Assembly (NCBI RefSeq): GCF_024679095.1
Contig: NW_026110839.1
Location: 372,001-436,000 of the forward strand
Direction: 5' to 3'
DNA: 64,000 bases
Source: Eriocheir sinensis
Taxonomy: Eukaryota; Arthropoda; Malacostraca; Decapoda; Varunidae
Below, piece by piece: positions 1 through 19,349 of this stretch (positions are counted from its first letter, which is position 1; each line of letters starts with the position of its first letter). The notes under the pieces were generated by a model. It did no database searches. It was not told where the DNA came from and was given only the letters and a program-made list of their open reading frames with translations. Both the position numbers and the translations under genes were made by a program.

Positions 1-1897
1 TATTGGTATTTTGTTTATTTATTTTAAATCGAATTTACATTATTTTATGTGTATTTTGTATACATTTTTTTATACGTATTTACTTAATTTTATGTGTATT
101 TTGTATATATATTTTTATAGAAATCTACGTTTTTTATTTGTATTCGTATATATATTTTGAAACAAATTTACATTGTTTTATATGTATTTTTGCATATATC
201 TTTCAATACAAATTTACCTTATTGTATGTGCATTTTGTATATTTATTTCAATACAAATTTAAATATTTTATGTGTATTTTGGTATATATATTTTTTATAA
301 GAAATGCGCTATTTTATGGGAACTTTGCATCTTTATTTTCATACAAATTTACATTATTTTATTAATATTCGGTGTATTTATTTTGATACGAATTTACATT
401 ATTCTATTTATTTTTTGTAGACACTTTTTTATACATATTTACATTATTTAATGTGTATCTTGCATATATATTTTATACAAATTTATTATCTATTATCTAT
501 TTTCATACAAATACACATTCTTTTCATGATATTTTGTTTATTTATTTTGACACGAATTTACATTATTTGATATGTATTTTGTATATATATTTTTATACGT
601 ATTTACATAATTTCATATGTATTTTGTATATATATTTCTATAGAAATCTGCTTTATTTTATGTGTATTCGTATATATATTTTGAAACAGATTTACATTGT
701 TTTATATGTATTTTTGAATATCTCTTTCAATACAAATTTACCTTACCGTATATGCATTTTGTATATTTATTTCAATACAAATTTAAATATTTTATGTGTA
801 TTTTGGTAAATATATTTTTATAAAAAATGCGATAATTTTTGGGAATTTTGCATCTTTATTTTCATACAAATTTACTTTCTTTTATTGATATTCTGTGTAT
901 TTATTTTGATACGATTTTACATTATTCTATTTGTTTTTTGTATATATTTTTTTATTCACATTTACATTATTTAATGTGTATCTTGCATATATATTTTATA
1001 CAAATTTACGTTATTTTAAGTGTATTTGTTTATATATTTTCATTCAAATTTACATTATTTGATGTGTATTTTGTATATGTATTTCAATAGAAATTTACCT
1101 AATTTTATGTGTATTTTGTATATTTCTTTTCAAACGAATTTAAATTATTTTTGTGTATTTTTGTATATAGTTTTATACAAATTTAGGTTATTTTATGTAC
1201 GCATTTACATTATTTAGTGTGTGTTTTGTATATATATATTTATGCAAATTTACTTTATTTTATGTGCATTTTTGTACATATATTTTTATAGAAATTTGCG
1301 TTATTTGTATATGTTTTCTCATACAAATTTACATTATTTTATTGCTATTTTGTTTATTTATTTTGATACAATTTACATGATTATATGTGTATTTTGTACA
1401 TATTTTTTATACGTATTTACATTACTTAATGTGTATTTTGTTTATATATTTTTAAACAAATCTACGTTATTATATGTATTTGTATAAATATTTTGATACA
1501 GATTTACATTATTTTATGTATTTTGTATGTACATTTCAATTCAAATTTAGCTTATTTTAGCTGTATTTTGTATATATATTTTCATACAAATTTAATTACT
1601 TCTGTGTATTTTTGTATATAGTTTTATACAAATTTACGAAATTTTTTGTGTATTTTGTATATTTATATTTATACAAATACACATTCTTTTACTGGTATTT
1701 TGTTTATTTATTTTGATACGATTTTTATGTGTATTTTGTATTCATTTTTTTATACGTATTTACTTCATTTTATGTGTATTTTGTATATATTTTTATTGAA
1801 ATCTACGTTATTTTATGTGTATTCGTATATATATTTTGAAACAAATTTACATTGTTTTATATGTATTTTTGAATATCTCTTTCAATACAAATTTACC
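1..1897 (+). repeat. T-rich 45-bp monomer array, 12-mer then long HOR
   Basis: Head-to-tail monomers read TGTGTATTTTGTAT on this strand. From the TGTGTATTCG-type landmark near 137 to the next at 661 is 524 bp (12 monomers). From 661 to the next at 1,816 is 1,155 bp (about 26 monomers), which includes types not found in the 16-mer, such as the one with GTATATGTTTTCTCATAC. The block starts outside the window. The stretch 1-1,850 is repeated directly at 2,787-4,640. No gene is present. Frames stay open only because many monomers are exactly 45 bp. Confidence 0.9.
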
Positions 1898-2344
1898 TCT
1901 CCATATATACCAAAATTCACATAAAAAAATTAAACTTGTATTAAAATAAATATTTAAAAAACACATACAATGAGGTAAATTTGTATTGAAATAGATATGC
2001 AAAATACATATAAAACAAAGTAAATTTGTTTCAAAATATATATACGAATACACATAAATAACGTAGATTTCTATAAAATATATATACAAAATACATAAAA
2101 TGAAGTAAATACGTATAAAATGTATACAAAATACATAAAATAATGTAAAATCGCATCAAAATAAATATACAAAATACCAATAAAAGAATGTGTATTTGAA
2201 TAAATATAAATATACAAAATACACATAAAATAACGTAAATTTATATAAAACTATATACAAAAATACACAGAAGTATTTTAATTTGTATGAAAATAGATAT
2301 ACAAAAGGAGGTAAATTCGTTTCAAATTCAATAAACAAAATTCA
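1898..2344 (-). repeat. A-rich inverted monomer block
   Basis: Orientation flips abruptly after an ordinary TTTACCT monomer end near 1,897. From there the complement appears, with ATACAAAATACACAT boxes. About ten monomers follow. The block resembles 5,640-6,060 and 63,230-63,400 on the same strand, sharing the run AAGGTAAATTCGTT and the following AATTCAATAAA. No gene is present. Confidence 0.88.
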
Positions 2345-2369
2345 GATTTTATAAAAATAATATAAAATC
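2345..2369. repeat. Small hairpin at an orientation switch
   Basis: GATTTTATA at 2,345-2,353 is followed by a 7-nt loop and its exact reverse complement TATAAAATC at 2,361-2,369. It lies exactly between an A-rich and a T-rich monomer block. A second GATT/AATC-rich stretch follows to about 2,380 and fits neither monomer orientation. It may be a scar of the inversion event; that is inference. Confidence 0.7.
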
Positions 2370-2379
2370 AGATTATCAG

Positions 2380-4777
2380 ATTTTGTATATCTATTTTCAT
2401 ACAAACTCAAATTATTTCTATGTATTTTTGTATATATTTTAATACAAATTTTAGTTATGTTATGTGTATTTTGTAAATTTATTTTCATTCAAATATATAT
2501 TATTTTATTGGTGTTTTGTTGATTTATATTGATACGAATTTACATTATTTTATATGTACTTTGTATATATATTTTTATACGCTTGTACATTATTTAATAT
2601 TTATTTTGAATATATATTTTTATACAAATTCATGGTATTTTATGTGTATTTGTATATATATTTCATATAAATTTACATTATTTTATATGTATTTTGTACA
2701 TATATTTTATTACAAATCTACCTTATTTTATGTTTATTTTGTATATGTATTTTGTATATTTATATTTATCCAAATACACATTCTTTTATTGGTATTTTAT
2801 TTATTTATTTTAAATCGAATTTACATTATTTTATGTGTATTTTGTATACATTTTTTTATACGTATTTACTTAATTTTATGTGTATTTTGTATATATATTT
2901 TTATAGAAATCTACGTTTTTTTATTTGTATTCGTATATATATTTTGAAACAAATTTACATTGTTTTATATGTATTTTTGCATATCTCTTTCAATACAAAT
3001 TTACCTTATTGTATGTGCATTTTGTATATTTATTTAAATGCAAATTCAAATATTTTATGTGTATTTTGGTATATATATTTTTATAAGAAATGCGCTATTT
3101 TATGGGAATTTTGCATCTTTATTTTTATACAAATTTACATTATTTTATTAATATTCGGTGTATTTATTTTGATACGATGTTACATTATTCTATTTGTTTT
3201 TTGTATATACTTTTTTATACATATTTGCATTATTTAATGTGTATCTTGCATATATATTTTATACAAATTTATTATCTATTATCTATTTTCATACAAATAC
3301 ACATTCTTTTCATGATATATTGTTTATTTATTTTGACACGAATTTACATTATTTGATATGTATTTTGTATGTATATTTTTACACGTATTTACATAATTTC
3401 ATATGTATTTTGTATATATATTTCTATAGAAATCTACTTTATTTTATGTGTATTCGTATAATTATTTTGAAACAAATTTACATTGTTTTATATGTATTTT
3501 TGAATATCTCTTTCAATACAAATTTACCTTACTGTATATGCATTTTGCATATTTATTTCAATACAAATTTAAATATTTTATGTGTATTTTGATAAATATA
3601 TTTTTATAAAAAATGCGATAATTTTTGGGAATTTTGTATCTTTATTTTCATACAAATTTACATTATTTTATTGATATTCTGTGTATTTATTTTGATACGA
3701 TTTTACATTATTCTATTTGTTTTTTGTATATATATTTTTTATACACATTTACATTATTTAATGTGTATCTTGCATATATATTTTATACAAATTTACGTTA
3801 TTTTAAGTGTATTTGTTTATATATTTTCATTCAAATTTACATTATTTGATGTGTATTTTGTATATATATTTCAATACAAATTTACCTAATTTTATGTGTA
3901 TTTTGTATATTTCTTTTCAAACAAATTTAAATTATTTTTGTGTATTTTTGTATATTGTTTTATACAAATTTAGGTTATTTTATGTACGCATTTACATTAT
4001 TTAGTGTGGGTTTTGTATATATATTTTTTTGCAAATTTACTTTATTTTATGTGCATTTTTGTACATATATTTTCATATAAATTTGCGTTATTTGTATATG
4101 TTTTCTCATACAAATTTACATTATTTTATTGCTATTTTGTTTATTTATTTTGATACGAATTACATGATTATATGTGTATTTTGTACATATTTTTTATAGG
4201 TATTTACATTACTTAATGTGTATTTTGTTTATATATTTTTAAACAAATCTACGTTATTATATGTATTTGTATAAATATTTTGATACAGATTTACATTTTT
4301 TCATGTTTTTTGTATGTATATTTCAATTCAAATTTAGCTTAATTTAGCTGTATTTTGTATATATCTTTTCATACAAATTTAATTACATCTGTGTATTTTT
4401 GTATATAGTTTTATACAAATTTACGATATTTTATGTATATTTTGTATATTTATATTTTTACAAATACACATTCTTTTACTGGTATTTTGTTTATTTATTT
4501 TGATACGATTTTTATGTATTTTTTGTATTCATTTTTTTTATACGTATTTACTTCATTTTATGTGTATTTTGTACATATTTTTATAGAAATCTACGTTATT
4601 TTATGTGTATTCGTATATATATTTTGAAACAAATTTACATTGTTTTATATGTATTTTGCATATCTATTTCAATACAAATTTGCAAATTTACTTTATTTTA
4701 TGTGCATTTGTATATGTTTTCTCATACAAATTTACATTATTTTATTGCTATTTTGTTCATTTATTTTGATACAAATG
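2380..4777 (+). repeat. T-rich monomer array, second copy of the opening segment
   Basis: From 2,787 onward it repeats 1-1,850 monomer for monomer. Landmarks are at 2,924, 3,447 and 4,604, giving spacings of 523 and 1,157 bp against 524 and 1,155 in the first copy. Both copies share the private variant CTACGTTTTTTATTTG. The part before 2,787 (2,513-2,787) has relatives at 28,680 and 58,620. The block ends in a switch near 4,777, where a T-rich monomer meets GAAAATAGATATAC. Confidence 0.9.
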
Positions 4778-6191
4778 AAAATAGATATACAAAATATACA
4801 TAAAATAAACTAAATTTGTATTGAAATATATATACAAAATACATAAAATAATGTAAATTTTTATCAAAATATTTTAACAGATGCGCATAAAATTTGTTTT
4901 AAAATACACAAAACACACATTAAATAATGTAAATATGTATAAAAAAAATATATACAAAACACAAATAGAATAATGTAAAATCGTATCAAAATAAATACAC
5001 AGAATATTAATAAAACAATGTAAATTTGTATGAAAATAAAGATGCAAAATACCCATTAAATAACGCATTTTTTATAAAAATATATATACCAAAATACACA
5101 AGAAAAATGAATTTGTATTAAAATAAATATAGAAAATACACATACAATAAGGTAAATCTGTATTGAAATAGATATGCAAAATACATATAAAACAATGTAA
5201 ATTTGTTTCAAAATATATATACGAATACACATAAAATAACGTAGATTTGTATAAAAATATATATACAAAATACACATAAAATGAAGTAAATACGTATAAG
5301 AAAATGTATACAAAATACACATAAAATAATGTAAATTCGTATCAAAATAAATTAACAAAATACCAATAAAAGAATGTGTATTTGTATAAATATAAATATA
5401 CAAAATACACATAAAATAACGTAAATTTGTTTAAAACTATATACAAAAATACACAGAAGTAATTAAATTCGTATGAAAATAGATATACAAAATACAGATA
5501 AAATAAGCTAAATTTGAATTGAAATGTATATACAAAATACATAAAATAATGTAGATTTGTATCAAAATATTTATAAAAATACCCATAAAATAACGCATTT
5601 TTTTTATTTATAAAAATATATATACCAAAATACACATCCAAAAATTAAATTTGTATTAAAATAAATATACAAAAAACACATTCAATAAGGTAAATTTGTA
5701 TTTAAATAGATATGCAAAATACATATAAAACAATGTAAATTTGTTTCAAAATATATATACGAATACACATAAAATAACGTAGATTTCTATAAAATATATA
5801 TACAAAATACATAAAATGAAGTAAATACGTATAAAAAAATGTATACAAAATACACATAAAATAATGAAAATTCGTATCAAAATAAATATACAAATTACCA
5901 ATAAAAGAATGTGTATTTGTATAAATATAAATATACAAAATACACATAAAATAACGTAAATTTATATAAAACTATATACAAAAATACACAGAAGTATTTT
6001 AATTTGTATGAAAATAGATATACAAAATAAGGTAAATTCGTTACAAATTCAATAAACAAAATTCAGATAAAAGAACGTATATTTGTAGATAAAATAAATA
6101 TACAAAATACACATTAAATTTGTATGAAAATATAAAAAAAAATAAAAAAAAATAATTTCAATTTGTATGAAAATAAATATACAAAATACAC
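4778..6191 (-). repeat. A-rich monomer array
   Basis: About 31 inverted monomers. It contains two successive copies of the landmark (TACGAATACACA near 5,219 and 5,758) and closely related neighbours, so it is part of another HOR run. It ends at about 6,191 in a short near-palindrome where the complementary boxes face each other (ATATACAAAATAC, 4 nt, GTATTTTGTATAT). No gene is present. Confidence 0.88.

Positions 6192-6206
<15 letters not shown>
6176..6206. repeat. Near-palindromic orientation switch
   Basis: The A-rich box ATATACAAAATAC meets its complement GTATTTTGTATAT across 4 nt. The same arrangement occurs at about 63,533-63,562, and a close variant at 14,295-14,325. These last two are mates in the large inverted repeat. 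A head-to-head junction of this kind can form a hairpin with a 13-bp stem. Confidence 0.75.
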
Positions 6207-10197
<3,991 letters not shown>

Positions 10198-10700
10198 CTT
10201 AAAATAACGTAAATTTGATTAAAAAAATATATACAAAACACAAATAGAATAATGTAAAATCGTATCAAAATAAATACACAGAATATTAATAAAATAATGT
10301 AAATTTGTATGAAAATTAAGATGCAAAATACCCATAAAATAACGAATTTTTTTTATTGAAATATATTTATACAAAAATACACATAAAAAAATTTAATTTG
10401 TATTAAAATAAATATACAAAATACACATACAATAAGGTAAATCTGTATTGAAATAGATATGCAAAATACACATAAAATAATGAAAATTTTTATCAAAATA
10501 TATATACGAATACTCATAAAATAGAGTAAATTTCTATGAAAATAAAATAATGTAAGTTTGTATGAAAATAAAGATGCAAAATTCCCATAAAATAGCGCAT
10601 TTCTTATAAAAATATATATACCAAAATACACATAAAATATTTAAATTTGTATTGAAATAAATATACAAAATGCACATACAATAAGGTAGATTTATATTGA
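10198..10700 (-). repeat. Short A-rich block
   Basis: About eleven inverted monomers lie between two switches. Some monomers are hybrids: near 10,530 a C-type start TTTCTATGAAAATAAAATAATG is joined out of order, which suggests internal deletion. No gene is present. Confidence 0.8.
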
Positions 10701-10803
10701 ATTTTCATTTTTTTAGGTGTATTTGATATATATATATTTATACTTATTTACGTAATTTTATATGTATTTTCAATATATATTTTCATAGAAATATACTCTA
10801 TAT
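10701..10803 (+). repeat. Two-monomer T-rich inset ending in a recurring junction
   Basis: About 100 bp of T-rich monomers (TTTAGGTGTATTTGATAT and TTTATACTTATTTACGTAA) equals the end of the T-rich block at 17,170-17,272. It terminates in the junction CTCTATATGTATAT, which recurs at 17,273, 24,731 and 43,512 and, inverted, at 52,741 and 60,578. Confidence 0.8.
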
Positions 10804-13800
10804 GTATATGTATAGAAAATACACATAAAATAATCTAAATTCGTATCGAAAAAAATGAACAAAATACCGATAAAATAATGTAATTTTGAATGAAAATATA
10901 TATAGAAAATACACATAAAAGAACGTATATACAAATAAATATATACACATAAAATAATTTGAATTTGAATGAAAATAGATATAAAAATAAACATAAAATA
11001 AGGCAAATTTGTAACGAAATATATATACAAAATACACATAAAATAATGAAGATTTGTTTCAAAATATATATACGAATACACTTAAAATAACGTAGATAGC
11101 TATAGAAATATATATACAAAATACACATGAAATGATGTAAATACGTATAAAAATATATATACAAAATACACATTAAATAATGTAAATTCGTGACAAAATA
11201 AATAAGAATATCAATAAGAGAATGTGTATTTGTATGAAAATACATGTATAAAATACACATAAAATAACGTAAATTTGTATAAAACTATATATAAAAATAC
11301 ACAAAAATAAATTAAATTTGTATGAAAATAAATATACAAAATACACATAAAATTAGGTAAATTTGTATTGAAATACATATACAAAATACATATAAAATAA
11401 TGTAAATTTGAATGAAAATATATAAAGAAATACACTTAAATTAACGCAAATTTGTATAAAATATATATACAAAATACTCATTAAATAATGTAAATATGTA
11501 TAAAAAAATATATATACAAAACACAAATAGAATAATGTAAAATCGTATAAAAAAAACACACAGAATGTTAATAAAATAACGTAAATTTGTATGAAAATAT
11601 AGATGCAAAATACCCATAAAATAACGCATTTTTTTTATAAAAATATATTTACAAAAATACACATAAAAATTAATTTGTATTAAAATAAATATACAAAATA
11701 CACATATAATCATGTAAATCTGTATTGAAATAGATATGCAAAATACATATAAAACAATGTAAATTTGTTTCAAAATATATATACGAATACACATAAAATA
11801 ACGAAGATTTCTACAAAAAATATATATACAAATAAATAAATGAATAAATGAAGTAAATACGTATAAAAAAATGTATACAAATTACACATAAAATAATGTA
11901 AATTCGTATCAAAATAAATAAACAAAATACCAAAAAAAGAATGTGTATTTGTATAAATATAAATATTCAAAATACACATAAAATAACGTAAATTTGTATA
12001 AAACTATATACAAAAATACACAGAAGTAATTAAATTCGTATGAAAATAGATATACAAAATACAGATAAAATAAGCTAAATTTGAATTTAATATATATACA
12101 AAATACATGAAATAAAGTAAATTTGTATCAAAATATTTATACAAATACACATATAATAAATTTGTTTCAAAATATATATACGAATACACATAAAATAACG
12201 TAGATTTGTATAAAAATATATATACAAAATACACATAAAAATGAAGTAAATACGTATAAAAAAATGTATACAAATTACACATAAAATAATGTAAATTCGT
12301 ATCAAAATAAATAAACAAAATACCAAAAAAAGAATGTGTATTTGTATAAATATAAATATACAAAATACACATAAAATAACATAAATTTGTATAAAACTAT
12401 ATACAAAAATACACAAAAGTAATTAAATTTGTATGAAAATAGATATACAAAATACACACAAAATAAGCAAAATTTGAATTGAAATATATATATACAAAAT
12501 ACATAAAATAAAGTAAATTTGTATCAAAATATTTATACAAATACACATATATTAAGGTAAATTTGTATGAAAATATATAAACAAAATACACATTAAATAA
12601 TGTAAATACGTATAAAAAATATGTACAAAATACACATATAATCATGTAATTCGTATCAAAATAAATAAACAAAATACCAATGAAATAATATAAATTTGTA
12701 TGAAAAAACATATACAAATACACAAATAATCAAGTCATTCGTATCAAAATAAATAAACAAAAAACTAATTAAATAAAGTAAATTTGTATGAGAAAACATA
12801 TACAAAATACACATAAAATATCGTTTTAAGTTTCTATAAAAATATATGTACAAAAATGCACATAAAATTAGTTTGCATAAAAAAATATACAATAAGGTAA
12901 ACTTGTATTGAAAGAGATATGCAAAAATACATATAAAACAATGTAAATTTGTTTCAAAATATATATACGAATACACATAAAATAACGTAGATTTCTATAA
13001 AAATATATATACAAAATACACATAAAATTAAGTAAATACGTATAAAAATAGATATACAAAATACACATAGAATAATGTAAAATTGTTTAAAAAAAAATAA
13101 ACAGAATATAAATAAAATAATGTAAATTTGTATGAAAAAAAAATGCAAAATACCCATAAAATAAAGCATATTTTTATAAAAATACATATACAAAAATACA
13201 CATAGCATAATTAAATTTGTATTAAAATTAATATACAAAATGCATATACAATAAGGTAAATTTGTATTGAAAAAATATGCAAAATACACATAAAACAGTG
13301 TAAATTTATATCAAAATCTATATACGAATACTCATAAATCAACGTAGATTTCTATAGAAATAATTATACAAAATACACATCAAATGATGTAAACACGTAT
13401 AAAAATATATATATAAAATACACATTAAATATTGTAAATTCGCTTCAAAATAAATAAACAAAATATCAATAAAAGAAGGTGTATTTGTATGAAAATAGAT
13501 ATACAATATACACATAAAATCACCTAAATTTGTATAAAACTATATACAAAAATACAAAAAAAAATTTTAATTTGTATGAAAATAAATATACAAAATACAC
13601 ATAAAATTAGGTAAATTTGTATTGAAATACATTTACAAAATACACATAAAATAATGTAAATTTGAATGAAAATATATAAACAAATACACTTAAAATAACG
13701 TAAATTTGTATAAAATATATATAAAAAATACATATTAAATAATGTAAATATGTATAAAAAAATATATACAAAACACAAATAGAATAATATAAAATCGTAT

Positions 13801-14309
13801 CAAAATAAATACACAGAATATTAATAAAATAATGTAAATTTGTATTAAAATTAAGATGCAAAATACCCATAAAATAACGCGTTTTTTATAAAAAATATTC
13901 ATACCAAGACACACATAAAATATTTGAATTTGTATTAAAATAAATATACAAAATGCACATACAATAAGGTAAATTTGTATTGAAATAGATATGCAAAATA
14001 CATATAAAACCATGTAAATTTTTTCAAAATATGTATACGAATACACATAAAATAACGTAGATTTCTATGAAAATAAATATACAAAATACACATAAAATGA
14101 AGTAAATACGTATAAAAAAAGGTATACAAAATACACATAAAATAATGTAAACTCGTATCAAAATAAATAAACAAAATACTAATAAAAGAATGTGTATTGT
14201 ATAAATATAAATATACAAAATTCAAATAAAATAACGTAAATTTATATAAAACTATATGCAAAAATACACAAAAGAAATTAAATTTGTGTGAAAATAGATA
14301 TTCAAAATA
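10804..14309 (-). repeat. A-rich monomer array with a local 393-bp duplication
   Basis: Continuous inverted monomers. The portion 10,804-11,640 is a direct relative of 43,515-44,345, and both begin at the same junction. The portion 12,885-14,309 is the inverse of 6,180-7,730. From 13,857 onward it also belongs to the 4.7-kb inverted repeat shared with the end of the window. A hybrid monomer near 12,885 (GCATAAAAAAATATACAATAAGG) marks a recombination joint. Confidence 0.88.
11825..12510 (-). repeat. 393-bp tandem segmental duplication
   Basis: The stretch with TACCAAAAAAAGAATGTG occurs at about 11,925 and again 393 bp later. Both copies also share ACAAATTACACATAAAAT instead of the usual ACAAAATACACATAAAAT. 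These private variants are not seen elsewhere in the window, so the duplication is recent. The first copy has a small disturbed stretch at 11,815-11,850 (AATAAATAAATGAATAAATG). Confidence 0.8.
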
Positions 14310-17272
14310 CATGTGTATTTTGTATATTTATTTTCATACAAATTGAAATTATTTTTGTTTATTTTTTTATATATTTTCAAACAAATTTTCGTTATTTTAT
14401 GTGTATTTTGAATATTTATTTTTTCTACAAATATACTTTCTTTTATCTGAATTTTGTTTATTGAATTTTAAACGAATTTACCTTATTTTGTATATCTATT
14501 TTCATACAAATTAAAATACTTTTGTGTATTTTTGTATATAGTTTTATATAAATTTAAGTTATTTTATGTGTATTTTGTATATTTATATTTATACAAATAC
14601 ACATTCTTTTATTGGTATTTTGTATATTTATTTTGATACGAATTTACATTATTTTATGTGTATTTTGTATACATATTTTTATACTCATTTACATTATCTA
14701 ATGTGTGTTTTGTATATTTTTTTTTATGCAAACTAATTTTATGTGCATTTTTGTACATATATTTTTATAGAAACTTAAAACGTTATTTTATGTGTATTTT
14801 GTATATGTTTTCTCATACAAATTTACATTATTTAATTAGTTTTTTGTTTATTTATTTTGATACGAATGACTTGATTATCGGTGTATTTTGTAAATATTTT
14901 TTTATACGTATTTACATTACTTAATGTTTATTTTTTTTATATATTTTTTTTACAAATTTACGTTATTATATGTGTATTTGTTAAAAATATTTTGAAACGA
15001 ATTTACTTTATTTTATGTATTTTGTATATATATTTCAATTCAAATTTAGCTTATTTTGTGTGTATTTTGTATATATATTTTCATACAAATTTAATTACTT
15101 CTGTGTATTTTTGTATATAGTTTTATACAAATTTACGTTATTTTATGTGCATTTTGTATATTTATATTTATACAAATACACATTCTCTTATTGGTATTTT
15201 GTTTATTTATATTTATACGAATTTACATTATTTTATGTGTATTTTGTATACGTTTTTGATTCGTATTTACTTAATTTTATTTGTATTTTGTATATATATT
15301 TATAGAAATCTACGTTATTTTATGTGTATTCGTATATATATTTTGAAACAAATTTACATTGTTTTATATGTTTTTTGCATATCTATTTCAATACAAATTT
15401 ACATTATTGTATGTGCATTTTGTATATTTATTTTAATACAAATTCAAATATTTTATGTGTATTTTGGTATATATAATTTTATAAAAAATACGTCATTTTA
15501 TAGGTATTTTGCATCTTGTATTTTGTATATTAATTTTAATATATGTGTATTTGGATATATATTTTGATACAAATTTACATTATTTTATGTATTTTCTATA
15601 TTTATTTCAATTCAAATTTAGCTTATTTTATGTGTCTTTTGTATATCTATTTTCATACAAATTTAATTATTTTTGTTTATTTTTGTATATAGTCTTATAC
15701 AATTTTGCGTTATGTTATGTGTATTTTGAATATTTATATTTATAGAAGTAAACATTCTTTTATTGGCATTTAGTTTATTTATTTTGATACGAATTTACAT
15801 TATTTTATGTGTATTTTGTATACATTTTCTTATACGTATTTACTTCATTTTATGTGTATTTTGTATATATTTTTATAGAAATCTACGTTATTTTATGTGT
15901 ATTCGTATATATATTTTGAAACAAATTTACATTGTTTTATGTGCATTTTGCATATCTATTTCAATACAAATCTACCTTATTGTATGTGCATTTTGTATAT
16001 TTATTGTAATACAAATTTAAATATTTTATGTGTATTTTGGTATATATATTTTCATAAAAAATGCGTTGTTTTATGGGTATTTTGCATCTTTATTTTCATA
16101 CAAATTTACATTATTTTATTAATATTCTGTGTATTTATTTTTATACTATTTTACATTATTCTATTTGTGTTTTGTATATATTTTTTTATACATATTTACA
16201 TTATTTAATGTGTATTTTCTATATATATTTCATACAAACTTACGTTTTTTTAAGTGTATTTGTTTATATATTTTCATTCAAATTTACATTATTTTATGCG
16301 TATTTTGTATATGTATTTCAATAGAAATTTAACTAGTTTTATGTGTATTTTGTGTATATATTTTTATACAAATTTAAATTATTTTAGTGTATTTTTTTAA
16401 TAGAGTTTTATACAAATTTATAATATTTTATGTGTATTTTGTATATCTATTTTCATACAAATACACATTCTTTTATTGATATTTTGTTTATTTATTTTGA
16501 TGCGAATATACATTATTTAATGTGTATTGTGTATATATATTTTTATACGTATTAACGTCATTTCATGTGTATTTTGTATATATATTTCTATAGAAATATA
16601 CGTTATTTTATGTGTATTCGTATATATATTTTGAAACAAATATACATTGTTTTATGTGCATTTTGTATATTTTTTCAATACAAATTTCCCTTATTGTACG
16701 TGCATTTTGTATATTAATTTTAATACAAATTTAATTATTCTATGTGTATTCTTGTATATGTATTTTTAAAAAAATATGCTTTATTTTATGGGTATTTTGA
16801 TTCTTTATTTTCATACAAAATTACATTATTTTATTGATATTCTGTGTATTTATTTTGATACGATTTTACATTATTCTATGTATATTTTGTATATCTATTT
16901 TATACAAATGTAAAATATTATATGTGAATTTGTTTTCATTTCATACAAATTTACATTATTTTATGTGTATTTTGTACATATATTTAAATACAAATTTAAC
17001 TAAATATATGTGTATTTTGTATATCTATTTGCATACAAATTGAAATTTATTTTTTTTGTTTTTTGTATATACTTTTATTCAAATTTTCGTAATTGTATGT
17101 GTATTTTGTATATTTATTTTCCTACAAATATACGTTTTTTTATCGGAATTTTGTTTATTTATTTTGATACGAATTTTCATTTTTTTTAGGTGTATTTGAT
17201 ATATATATTTTTATACTTATTTACATAATTTTATATGTATTTTGAATATATATTTTCATAGAAATTTAATCT
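14310..17272 (+). repeat. T-rich array with a clean 714-bp HOR
   Basis: Landmarks TGTGTATTCG at 15,897 and 16,611 lie 714 bp apart with sixteen monomers between them. The stretch 15,530-17,272 is copied directly at 22,990-24,735 and 41,820-43,515, and inversely at 60,582-62,330 and 52,743-54,480. Near 15,520 a shortened hybrid monomer (GCATCTTGTATTTTGTATAT) marks where the 15.5-kb module was joined on. Confidence 0.9.
15897..16610 (+). repeat. Reference 16-monomer higher-order repeat, 714 bp
   Basis: One complete HOR unit. Beginning at the CG-containing landmark TGTGTATTCGTAT, the successive types can be told apart by short tags: GCATATCTATTTC; TGTGCATTTTGTA; TTGGTATATAT with AAATGCG; GGGTATTTTGCATC; TATTCTGTGTATT with GATTTTAC; TTTGTGTTTTG; TATACAAATTTACG type; AAGTGTATTTG with TTCATTC; GTATTTCAATA with a TTAACTAG or CCTAA tail; TTAAATTATTTT tail; TATAGTTTTATAC or its relative; AAATACACATTC; TTGATATTTTG; TACGTATT; CTATAGAAAT. 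The same order recurs at 23,360-24,073 with an identical 714-bp length. Confidence 0.85.
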
Positions 17273-19330
<2,058 letters not shown>

Positions 19331-19349
19331 AATATGTATAAAATATGTT

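Noticed and set aside
15897..15920. CENP-B-like box at the TGTGTATTCG landmark
   Set aside because: The landmark contains TTCG but not the rest of the GC-rich CENP-B core. A centromere role would have to come from chromatin data.
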